This document shows, one piece after another, positions 1 to 6,018 of a stretch of 17,850 nucleotides of DNA. Below the pieces are notes generated by a model. The model did not search any database. It was not told the DNA's origin and saw nothing but the letters and a program-made list of their open reading frames with translations. The stretch spans positions 1 through 17,850 of the forward strand of contig USAI01000046.1 of the NCBI GenBank assembly GCA_900552675.1, in the 5' to 3' direction. The translations under genes were made by a program, and so were the position numbers. This DNA is from an uncultured Prevotella sp. Lineage in GTDB: Bacteria > Bacteroidota > Bacteroidia > Bacteroidales > Bacteroidaceae. Every line of letters starts with the position of its first letter. The stretch's first letter is position 1.

Positions 1-315
1 GTTTAGAGCTGCTTTAAGGGGAGTAACGGATATAAAGTTCTTTCTTTTCAGACTTGCAAAGCTATATGCTTAATCCCCCTGGTTTATCGGGTGAGCCCGA
101 TTCGAAACATTTTGGGTCAGCGGATTTTTACGGTTAGTAATACTATATAATTATGAATAAAGTGTGCCATTATTTGCGTTGTTATTTGAATCATTACCAG
201 CGCTGAAATTGGGCTTAGTTTAATCTCTACTTCTGTTTTGCACGAAATAATGTTAATATCTGCCGATGCCTCGTTTTTTTTCGTTACTTTTGCAAAATCG
301 AAACCACCATAAACA
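1..315. other. Left-edge non-coding region
   Basis: I see no convincing gene here. A frame open from base 2 to a stop at 71-73 could be the tail of an upstream gene, but its 23 residues are not recognisable. A small perfect hairpin (6-bp stem ATCGGG/CCCGAT, 4-nt loop) lies at 86-101 without a T-tract. The right end contains the promoter element of the next gene. Confidence 0.4.
285..292 (+). promoter_or_regulatory. Bacteroidetes-type -7 element upstream of the 316 gene
   Basis: TACTTTTG matches the Bacteroidetes sigma-ABfr -7 consensus TAnnTTTG and is followed by CAAAA. The predicted transcript start, near 300, is about 16 bases before the ATG at 316. No matching TTTG is found at the expected -33 distance, so this is a half-match. 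Confidence 0.45.
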
Positions 316-1566
316 ATGACTTTTGCACAAACACCTTTTCACAATATTGCTTACAACAAGATACGATGTGCCGCTATATTTATAACGCAGTGTGTAGCGC
401 TGCGCACGTTTGCGTGTGTGGCATTGCGCGCAAAGCAATATGTGGCCACATACCTTATTTATATAGGTATGTTCTTTACGTTGCTCTACCCAATGGGGGC
501 CATGGGGCAAACCTTTGGCTGGTCGTGGATAAAAGCATCTGGCCAGAAGGGTGAGGGGCAGCAATGGTTCAGACGTACCTATACGCATTTGGGCTCGGTA
601 TACGATGCTACGTTGCGCGTAGCCACTACAGGATATGTGAAGGTGTATGTGAATGGCCGACAGGTAACCACCGACCCTATTACGCCTTTTCGCCCTACAA
701 ACAGCAACGAAGCTGTGGCTTTAACCTATCATGTGGCGCCCTTCTTACGACCTGATAGCGTGCACATTGCAGTGTGGTATGCTCCTGTGCCCCAAGCGGC
801 TGATAGTTGTCAGTTGGCCGTAAACTTCTTTGGCGAGGATGTTGATGGCCAACGTTTTGGCTTTCAAAGCGATGACACATGGCTATGTAGGCCGGCTCCT
901 GCTTGGTATGAGGCCGATGGTGATGCCGTAGTGGAGGGATATGATGGTAGGGCTATGCAGCCTGAATGGACTTTTGGCGACACTGATTGGGCGCTTTGGC
1001 AACCTGCCGAGGTGGTGAACGATGCGAAATGTAGACTTGTGGTTGAGGCTAACAGTAGGGAGCGCTTACGCCTGAAACGTGTCTATAAGGCTAGCTTATG
1101 CAATAGTGTTTCGCCTGATAATCAATATCTTACGGCAAATAATCAGTTTTTATGCGCAAACAATCAACTTTTAAATGCAAGCAATCAGCCTTTAAATGCA
1201 AATAATCAGCCATTAAGCTTGAGTAATCTTGCAAGCAATCACGCGAACAATCAGCGCAACCAAATATACTGTCGGCGTGTAAAAGCGGGAAACGAACGGA
1301 TGACGGCTGTCTTCCCCCAACCTTTTTTCGGCTTTGTGCGTATCACTTTTCGTGGCGCCCGTCGTGGCGAACGTGTCGCTACTGATAATGGTTTAGCTTA
1401 TATTTGCAGCAATCAGATAGATGAACAACTGTTCGGACGTTTCCTTCCGCATGTTCATAACATTTTCTCTATATTGGGCGATAGGCGTTTTCAATCGTCG
1501 CAGGTGCAGTATGTTGAAGGCTTAGAACTGTCTTCTTATCTGCTGTTACCGTGGATGAATTTCTGA
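316..1566 (+). CDS. Putative exported GH78-like N-terminal beta-sandwich protein, no catalytic domain
   Basis: This 416-residue protein begins with two hydrophobic stretches (about residues 18-37 and 43-64), the second acting as a likely signal sequence or anchor ending near GAMGQ. Residues ~68-235 (WSWIKAS..., WFRRTYTH, VKVYVNGRQV, DDTWLCRPAP, YDGRAMQPEW, DTDWALWQPA) follow the pattern of the Bac_rhamnosid_N domain of GH78 alpha-L-rhamnosidases. Residues ~325-416 (FGFVRITFRGARRGERV, then VQYVEGLEL) resemble the next GH78 beta-sandwich. The (alpha/alpha)6 catalytic barrel is absent, so rhamnosidase activity is not expected; carbohydrate binding is an inference. An Asn/Gln-rich insert (269-316) separates the two domains. 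The start at 316 fits the -7 element at 285. An alternative start is Met52 (469), which would leave a very short signal. The family call rests on remembered motif patterns, not a search. Confidence 0.5.
   Translation: MTFAQTPFHNIAYNKIRCAAIFITQCVALRTFACVALRAKQYVATYLIYIGMFFTLLYPMGAMGQTFGWSWIKASGQKGEGQQWFRRTYTHLGSVYDATLRVATTGYVKVYVNGRQVTTDPITPFRPTNSNEAVALTYHVAPFLRPDSVHIAVWYAPVPQAADSCQLAVNFFGEDVDGQRFGFQSDDTWLCRPAPAWYEADGDAVVEGYDGRAMQPEWTFGDTDWALWQPAEVVNDAKCRLVVEANSRERLRLKRVYKASLCNSVSPDNQYLTANNQFLCANNQLLNASNQPLNANNQPLSLSNLASNHANNQRNQIYCRRVKAGNERMTAVFPQPFFGFVRITFRGARRGERVATDNGLAYICSNQIDEQLFGRFLPHVHNIFSILGDRRFQSSQVQYVEGLELSSYLLLPWMNF
1120..1260 (+). repeat. In-frame 21-bp repeats encoding NQxLxAN heptapeptides
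   Basis: Five consecutive 21-bp units at 1120, 1141, 1162, 1183 and 1204 encode NQYLTAN, NQFLCAN, NQLLNAS, NQPLNAN and NQPLSLS. Degenerate copies follow to about 1260 (NLASNHAN, NQRN). All are in frame and expand the linker between the two predicted beta-sandwich domains. The units differ by substitution but not by phase, as expected of a minisatellite tolerated inside a coding sequence. Confidence 0.85.
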
Positions 1567-1621
1567 TCTCTTCATCGTTTCTATCGTCTTTTCGGCCTTT
1601 TATTCATCTTGTTTTGTTTAG

Positions 1622-1630
1622 TTATCCACA
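1622..1630 (+). promoter_or_regulatory. Perfect DnaA box facing the array (left border)
   Basis: TTATCCACA reads on the + strand, opposite to the 19 units that follow. It starts 26 bp before the first array unit, out of phase with the 22-bp period. It forms the left border of the array and mirrors the inverted box at 2070. Confidence 0.8.
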
Positions 1631-1647
1631 CCTTTATGGCTTGTTAT

Positions 1648-2066
1648 TGTGGATAACTTTGCTAATAACTGTGGATAACTTTGTTTATAACTGTGGATAA
1701 CTTTGCCAATAACTGTTGATAAGTTTCCCCTTAACTGTGTATAATTAGGGTTGTTTATTGTGGATTACTGTGCTTTATACTGTGGATAACTTGTTTATAA
1801 TGTGTGTATAATAGTGTTTATAACTGTTGATAATATTGCTAATAACTGTTGATAATGTGGTTATAACTTGTGGATATAATGGGGATAAACGGTGTATAAA
1901 GTAAGGGTAAGGCGTGGATAGTTTAAGATGAGGGCGTGGATAACAGAAGAAATAATGGGGGATAATGTGGGTTGAGATAGTGGATAACTTTGTTAATATG
2001 TGTGGATAACGTGGCTAATATGTGTGGATAACTTATATAATAACTGTGTATAAGTGCATAAAAAAG
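1648..2066 (-). repeat. 22-bp tandem array of 19 DnaA-box-like units
   Basis: Each unit starts with a 9-mer related to TGTGGATAA (DnaA box on the minus strand) followed by a 13-bp AT-rich spacer that often ends in AATAAC or TATAAC. Units start at 1648, 1670, 1692, 1714, 1736, 1759, 1781, 1803, 1825, 1847, 1869, 1891, 1913, 1935, 1957, 1979, 2001, 2023 and 2045. Every step is 22 bp except 1736 to 1759, which is 23. Six units are perfect (1648, 1670, 1692, 1781, 2001, 2023). Three have TGTGTATAA and three TGTTGATAA. The centre (1869-1979) is most diverged: GGTGTATAA at 1891, CGTGGATAG at 1913, GGGGGATAA at 1957. The phase is kept even where the sequence decays, so spacing seems to be under selection or recently amplified. 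Confidence 0.9.
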
Positions 2067-2100
2067 CCGTTATCCACAGGTTAAATGTGAATAACGGCTT
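2060..2100 (-). terminator. gyrB intrinsic terminator built from two inverted DnaA boxes
   Basis: Arms 2064-2078 and 2086-2100 form a 15-bp stem with one C/A mismatch and a 7-nt loop. Read in the gyrB direction, the stem is followed by six T residues (complement of A 2060-2065), a classic rho-independent terminator about 35 bp past the gyrB stop. Each arm contains a DnaA box: TTATCCACA at 2070-2078 and TTATTCACA (minus strand) at 2086-2094. The same DNA therefore carries a terminator and an inverted DnaA-box pair. Confidence 0.85.
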
Positions 2101-2134
2101 GTATGTTGTTTCTATGAATGTATGCAACGTTTTG

Positions 2135-4108
2135 TTATGCGTCGATGTTTGCGTAGGTGGCGTGCTTTTCAATGAAAGCGCGGCGTGGCTCTACATCGTC
2201 GCCCATCAGCATAGAGAATATCTCGTCGGCCTCGGCAGCATTTTCAATGGTAACCTGTTTCAGCAAACGTCTTGAGGGGTCCATGGTAGTTTCCCACAAC
2301 TGGTCGGCGTTCATCTCACCCAGACCTTTGTAACGCTGTGTGTGGATTGATTTGCCATCGTCAATGCCTCCTGCATACTTGTCAAGGAAGGCTTGGCGCT
2401 GCTGCTCGGTGTAGCAATACTCTTTAACCTTGTTCTTGTAGGTGCAGAGGTAGAGCGGTGCCGAAGCAATATACAGGTGGCCTTCTTGAATGATGCGTGG
2501 CATGAAGCGGTAGAAGAGGGTCATGATCAGTGTGTCGATGTGTGAACCATCAACGTCGGCATCGGTCATGATGATAATCTTGTCGTAGCGCAACTTGTCG
2601 ATGTTTGCCTCCTTATCGTCTTCTCCGTCAACGCCGAAGCGCACGCCGATACTCTGGATGATGTTCATTACGCTCTCGCTTTCAAACACCTTGTGCCACA
2701 TTACCTTCTCAACGTTCAAAATCTTACCACGCAACGGAAGGATGGCCTGTGTATAGCGGTCGCGGCCCTGCTTGGCAGAACCACCGGCCGAGTCGCCCTC
2801 GACGAGGAAGATTTCGCACTCTTTCGGGTCTTTATTTGAGCAGTCGGCCAATTTACCAGGTAAGCCTCCACCCGTCATCGGGTTCTTGCGCTGTACGCTC
2901 TCACGTGCTTTACGAGCTGCGATACGTGCTGTGGCAGCCAATATCACCTTGTCGCAAATCTGCTGAGCCTCTTTGGGATGTTCCTCTAAATAGTAGCTCA
3001 ACGCTTCGCCTACGGCCTGCTGAACGGCACCTGATACCTCGCTGTTGCCCAGCTTGGTCTTGGTCTGTCCCTCAAACTGTGGCTCGGCCACCTTGATAGA
3101 GATAACAGCGGTAAGGCCCTCGCGGAAGTCTTCACCAGCAATCTCAATCTTTGCCTTCTCAATTTTCTTTGAGATAATGGGGTCGTTATCGGCATAAGCT
3201 TTCAGGGTGCGTGTGAGGGCGGCGCGGAAACCAGTGAGGTGTGTACCACCTTCAATGGTGTTGATGTTGTTTACATACGAGTGTATGTTCTCTGAATAGT
3301 CGGTGTTATACATAATGGCTACCTCGATAGGGAAACCTTGTTTCTCGGTCTTGAGATAGATAACATCGTCGAAGAGGTGTGTGCGGTGACGATCGATGTA
3401 GCGCACAAACTCTTTCAAACCATCTTTTGCATGGAACGACTCTTCACGGGTGTTGCCTTCTTCATCGGGGCGCATGTCGCGCAGAGTGATGCGGATGCCT
3501 GCGTTCAGGTAGGCCAGCTCGCGCATACGGCGGGCAATGATGTCCCACTGATAGTGTGTGGTGGTGAAGATGGTGGGGTCGGGCCAGAATTGCTGACGGG
3601 TACCGCGCAGTTCGGTCTCGCCCACAATCTTTACGGGGTAAAGGGGTTTGCCCTTCTCATATTCTTGCTGATAAATCTTGCCATCGCGGAATACTTGTGA
3701 CATCATGCGCGTTGAAAGGGCGTTGACGCAGCTCACACCTACACCGTGCAAACCACCACTGACCTTATACGAGCCTTTGTCAAACTTGCCGCCAGCGTGC
3801 AAAACGGTCATTACTACCTCCAGGGCCGACTTGTGCAACTTCTTGTGCTCATCAACAGGGATGCCTCGACCGTTGTCTTGTACGGTAATGCTCTCGTCTT
3901 CGTTGATGGTTACTTCAATATGTGTACAGTAACCTGCCATGGCCTCGTCGATAGAGTTGTCGACGGTTTCGTTCACCAAGTGGTGAAGGCCTTTTTCGCT
4001 GATGTCGCCAATGTACATGGCGGGGCGCTTGCGAACGGCTTCTAATCCTTCCAGTACCTGAATGTTACTGGCTGAATAGTTGCTCTCGTTGTTCTGTATT
4101 TCTGCCAT
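2135..4108 (-). CDS. gyrB: DNA gyrase subunit B
   Basis: This is the ATPase subunit of type IIA topoisomerase, which with GyrA introduces negative supercoils. From the ATG at 4106-4108 it has 657 residues, usual for GyrB forms lacking the long insert of E. coli GyrB. Visible motifs are the GHKL ATPase site (NETVDNSIDEA with E47 and N51, DNGRGIP at 78-84, the GGLHGVG lid), the transducer region, and the TOPRIM metal site (EGDSAGG, later TDADVDGSHI) followed by RYKGLGEMNADQLW. An in-frame upstream ATG at 4183 would add 25 residues, but it lies upstream of the -7 element at 4132-4139, and the added residues are not GyrB-like, so I chose 4108. It is convergent with the 316 gene and runs into the terminator at 2060-2100. 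Close paralogue ParE is possible in principle, but the sequence reads as GyrB. Confidence 0.95.
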   Translation of the reverse strand: MAEIQNNESNYSASNIQVLEGLEAVRKRPAMYIGDISEKGLHHLVNETVDNSIDEAMAGYCTHIEVTINEDESITVQDNGRGIPVDEHKKLHKSALEVVMTVLHAGGKFDKGSYKVSGGLHGVGVSCVNALSTRMMSQVFRDGKIYQQEYEKGKPLYPVKIVGETELRGTRQQFWPDPTIFTTTHYQWDIIARRMRELAYLNAGIRITLRDMRPDEEGNTREESFHAKDGLKEFVRYIDRHRTHLFDDVIYLKTEKQGFPIEVAIMYNTDYSENIHSYVNNINTIEGGTHLTGFRAALTRTLKAYADNDPIISKKIEKAKIEIAGEDFREGLTAVISIKVAEPQFEGQTKTKLGNSEVSGAVQQAVGEALSYYLEEHPKEAQQICDKVILAATARIAARKARESVQRKNPMTGGGLPGKLADCSNKDPKECEIFLVEGDSAGGSAKQGRDRYTQAILPLRGKILNVEKVMWHKVFESESVMNIIQSIGVRFGVDGEDDKEANIDKLRYDKIIIMTDADVDGSHIDTLIMTLFYRFMPRIIQEGHLYIASAPLYLCTYKNKVKEYCYTEQQRQAFLDKYAGGIDDGKSIHTQRYKGLGEMNADQLWETTMDPSRRLLKQVTIENAAEADEIFSMLMGDDVEPRRAFIEKHATYANIDA

Positions 4109-4123
4109 TTTAATATTCAATAT

Positions 4124-4139
4124 TATCTTTGCAAAGATA
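4124..4139 (-). promoter_or_regulatory. gyrB promoter -7 element inside a perfect 16-bp palindrome
   Basis: TATCTTTG on the minus strand (complement of 4132-4139) fits TAnnTTTG and ends 24 bases before the chosen gyrB ATG. The same motif reads on the + strand at 4124-4131, making the perfect palindrome TATCTTTGCAAAGATA. No TTTG is seen at the usual -33 distance. Confidence 0.65.
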
Positions 4140-4604
4140 CTAAAAATAATTGGTATAACAGCCCTTTGCACAACCTTTTTCATACTTCTTGGGGTGTTAA
4201 AAAGAAGAAAAATAGAGCGCGTGTTATTGCCCTAGTGCGCCTGGTTTAAAGGAAGGTGAAAAGGTGTGTGTAACGTAGGGTATTGCGGTGGTGGATAACT
4301 GTGAAATGGCGGTCTATTTCGCGCTTCGCACGTTTTTACTTGAACACGAATATCTATGAATTTCTCCGAACACGAATTTATCTACGAATTAATCCAAGTA
4401 GGACGGTGGTTTCCGTGCCCCGTCCTTCCAACAGCCAAAATATGTTTCCCCATGGAGGACGTGGCACGGAGGCCACCGTCCTACTTGGAGGATGAATCCG
4501 TTTAGATAAAAATGAATACTCGTATCATTATATTATTAAACTGTTAAAAACACGACAATATTTTCTGAGCCGATTAATCGGGTGGGGTGGGAGGTATAGA
4601 TACG
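4140..4604. other. Long gyrB-rpsT intergenic region
   Basis: No gene is supported here; short open frames have no recognisable product. It contains a single DnaA-box-like 9-mer GGTGGATAA at 4290-4298 (one mismatch), the inverted-repeat element described separately, and AT-rich sequence from 4500 to 4560. Confidence 0.5.
4342..4515. repeat. MITE- or REP-like element with long imperfect inverted repeat
   Basis: Arms 4394-4419 and 4463-4488 pair over 26 bp with two mismatches (core CCAAGTAGGACGGTGG). Pairing continues outward (TTTATCTA/CGAATT/AATCC against its complement to about 4515) and inward (CGTCCTTCC near 4421 against GGAGGACG near 4455). To the left, two direct copies of GAACACGAAT begin at 4342 and 4368. 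No open frame spans it. Non-coding, strongly folding and repeat-flanked elements like this are often dispersed in Bacteroidales genomes; copy number cannot be judged here. Confidence 0.6.
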
Positions 4605-4635
4605 AAAAAAGGCTCAATACCTTGCGGTATGAGCC
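4605..4635 (-). terminator. rpsT intrinsic terminator
   Basis: On the minus strand, GGCTCATACC and its complement GGTATTGAGCC (one bulged base) flank a short loop and are followed by six T residues (complement of 4605-4610). It lies about 32 bp beyond the rpsT stop. Confidence 0.85.
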
Positions 4636-4666
4636 TTATATTTCGTTTGGTGCTTGTATGCTTTTC

Positions 4667-4921
4667 TTATGCTAACTTAGCGATGTGTGAGCACAAGCTC
4701 GACTTCAAGTTAGCAGCTTTGTTGGCGTGGATGATGTTGGTCTTTGCCAACTTGTCAAGCATCTTCTGAACGGCAGGGTAGAGCTTTACGGCCTCTTCCT
4801 TGTCTGTAAGCGCGCGAAGCTTGCGCACTGCGTTGCGCATAGTCTTTGCATAGTACTTGTTATGCAAAGTTTTGGCCTTGTCCTGACGGATTCTTTTAAG
4901 TGATGATTTATGGTTTGCCAT
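4667..4921 (-). CDS. rpsT: 30S ribosomal protein S20
   Basis: This small basic protein of 84 residues (about 87 in E. coli) binds 16S rRNA in the body of the 30S subunit. The start MANHKSSLKRIRQ and the alternating Lys/Arg helices (KTLHNKYYAKTMRNAVRKLR) are typical of S20. The C-terminal helix (TNIIHANKAANLKSSL) carries the conserved Ala/Lys pattern. No TAnnTTTG element is present in the 32 bases between it and the upstream tRNA-Glu gene, so it is probably transcribed with the tRNA from the promoter at 5046-5077 and released by tRNA 3' processing. It ends in its own terminator. Confidence 0.97.
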   Translation of the reverse strand: MANHKSSLKRIRQDKAKTLHNKYYAKTMRNAVRKLRALTDKEEAVKLYPAVQKMLDKLAKTNIIHANKAANLKSSLCSHIAKLA

Positions 4922-4953
4922 CTTTGTTGTTATAATATTATTTTTTTTATTTG

Positions 4954-5025
4954 TAGTCCCTAGCAGAATCGAACTGCTCTTTAGAGAATGAAAATCTCTC
5001 GTCCTAACCGATAGACGAAGGGACC
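4954..5025 (-). tRNA. tRNA-Glu (anticodon UUC)
   Basis: The 72-nt minus-strand sequence folds as a cloverleaf. The acceptor is GGTCCCT/AGGGACT with a G1-U72 wobble and discriminator A73. The anticodon stem is AGAGA/TCTCT with loop TTTTCAT (anticodon TTC), and the T arm is AGCAG-TTCGATT-CTGCT. CCA is not encoded; the next bases are CA. It is the first element of the apparent tRNA-rpsT unit. Confidence 0.95.
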
Positions 5026-5045
5026 ATGCCTTTCATTTTCGGATG

Positions 5046-5077
5046 CAAAGGTAGGAATTTTTTATTAATGCTGCAAA
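5046..5077 (-). promoter_or_regulatory. Consensus promoter for tRNA-Glu and rpsT
   Basis: On the minus strand, TTTG (complement of 5074-5077), a 20-bp spacer and TACCTTTG (complement of 5046-5053) exactly match the Bacteroidetes -33/-7 consensus. The -7 element ends 21 bp before the tRNA 5' end. Confidence 0.85.
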
Positions 5078-5116
5078 TTTTCTTCAGGAAATTTTCTGTA
5101 AACCCTTCATTTTTTG

Positions 5117-5124
5117 TATTTTTG
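5117..5124 (+). promoter_or_regulatory. recO promoter -7 element
   Basis: TATTTTTG fits TAnnTTTG, 17 bp before the recO ATG, which implies a very short leader. The -33 region (near 5092) is only TTTC-like. It is back to back with the tRNA-Glu promoter in the 116-bp divergent gap. Confidence 0.55.
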
Positions 5125-5141
5125 CATTAAAATATGCCGTT

Positions 5142-5861
5142 ATGCTGGTAAAAACACGCGCTTTAGTGCTCCATTCGTTAAAATATGGCGACTCGAAGCT
5201 AATTGTTGATTTGTTCACCGAAAATGAGGGAAGGGTGAGCATTATTCAAACAATCAGCAGTTCGAGGCATGGGCGTATCCGTCGCCAGCTGTTTCAACCA
5301 CTCACCATTCTTGATGTAGTATATGATGTGCATCCGAAGGGTTCCTTACAACGTTTGAAGGAAGCCCGTATGCTCTATCCTTATTCATCAATCCCTTTTG
5401 ATGCCGCTAAATTTTCGTTGTGTATCTTCGTGTCTGAGTTTTTGTGTCAAGCCACGCGCAACGAACAGCAGAACGTGCCTTTATTTAATTATGTGATGGC
5501 CAGTATGCGTTGGTTGGATGGTTGCGAACGTCCTGCCCCCAATTTCCACCTCGTGTTTATGCTACGTCTGGCTTTGTTTTTAGGTTTTCAGCCTAACGTT
5601 GAGGATGAGGGCGTATTTTTTGATTTGCGTGCCGCCTGTTTTGTGGCTCAGGCTCCGCTTCATCCCGATTTTCTGTCGGCCGAAGATAGCAAGCGCTTGC
5701 GTGTTATCTTGCGAATGAATTTTGATAATATGCATTTGTTTGCTATGTCGCGCGCCGACCGTAGTAGGTGTGTAGATATTATCTTAACTTATTATCGCTT
5801 GCATTTCCCCGACTTTAAAGAGTTGAAATCATTGGCTGTGTTGAAAGAATTGTTTGGGTAA
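5142..5861 (+). CDS. recO: DNA repair and recombination mediator RecO
   Basis: RecO works with RecR (and RecF) to load RecA on SSB-coated single-stranded DNA in gap repair. The 239-residue length is normal. The N-terminal OB-fold is recognisable (KTRALVLHSLKYGDSKLIVDLFTENEGRVS, then the conserved basic RHGRIRRQLFQPL and LTILD), followed by the helical domain with FHLVFMLRLALFLGFQPN. The CxxC pairs of zinc-binding RecO forms are absent at the expected position after GFQPN (VEDEGVFFDLRAACF), so a zinc site is unlikely. It is divergent from tRNA-Glu and convergent with ftsZ. Confidence 0.93.
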   Translation: MLVKTRALVLHSLKYGDSKLIVDLFTENEGRVSIIQTISSSRHGRIRRQLFQPLTILDVVYDVHPKGSLQRLKEARMLYPYSSIPFDAAKFSLCIFVSEFLCQATRNEQQNVPLFNYVMASMRWLDGCERPAPNFHLVFMLRLALFLGFQPNVEDEGVFFDLRAACFVAQAPLHPDFLSAEDSKRLRVILRMNFDNMHLFAMSRADRSRCVDIILTYYRLHFPDFKELKSLAVLKELFG

Positions 5862-5890
5862 ACAAGGGCCAAACATGGTGAGGTTATAAA

Positions 5891-5965
5891 CGAAAGCGTC
5901 CTCGAAAAGGGTGAACATATTTATTATTAATGAAAATATGTTCGTCTTTTTCAAGGACGCTTTCG
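5891..5965. terminator. Long hairpin between convergent recO and ftsZ, probable bidirectional terminator
   Basis: Arms 5891-5921 and about 5934-5965 pair over roughly 30 bp with a few mismatches (outer CGAAAGCGTCC/GGACGCTTTCG, inner GAACATAT/ATATGTTC) around an AT-only loop. It lies 30 bp past the recO stop and 54 bp past the ftsZ stop, so it can serve both. Neither side has a strong T-tract, and the stem is longer than a usual terminator. Confidence 0.65.
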
Positions 5966-6018
5966 CTATTCACTATTAAAGGTGTACCATGTATCCTTTA
6001 TGGTTATATTGTGCTGTA

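Larger units (their letters stand above)
1567..2134. other. Non-coding region with DnaA-box array: candidate replication origin or DnaA-titration locus
   Basis: These 568 bases lie between the convergent 316 gene and gyrB and have no plausible coding sequence. About 470 of them (1622-2094) are occupied by DnaA-box-like 9-mers. Twelve match the relaxed consensus TTATNCACA: eight are the perfect TTATCCACA (1622, 1648, 1670, 1692, 1781, 2001, 2023, 2070), three are TTATACACA (1736, 1803, 2045) and one is TTATTCACA (2086). Spacers are AT-rich. The + strand is poor in C, and 1880-1980 is purine-rich with several G-runs. Dense DnaA boxes are the hallmark of bacterial oriC and of DnaA-titrating loci such as datA. 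Which one this is cannot be decided from the window. Confidence 0.7.

Noticed and set aside
86..101. Terminator of an upstream gene
   Set aside because: The hairpin is only 6 bp long and has no T-tract; no upstream gene can be confirmed.
1880..1975. G-quadruplex in the array centre
   Set aside because: G-runs are separated by long, uneven loops (mostly more than 7 bases), so a stable quadruplex is not supported.
1648..2066. CRISPR array
   Set aside because: A 22-bp period leaves only 13-bp AT-rich spacers that are themselves similar, and the conserved part is a DnaA box. No cas genes are visible.
4109..4183. Longer gyrB start adding 25 residues (MKKVVQRAV...)
   Set aside because: The extension is unlike GyrB N-termini and its start lies upstream of the -7 element at 4132-4139; the ATG at 4108 fits both promoter and family.
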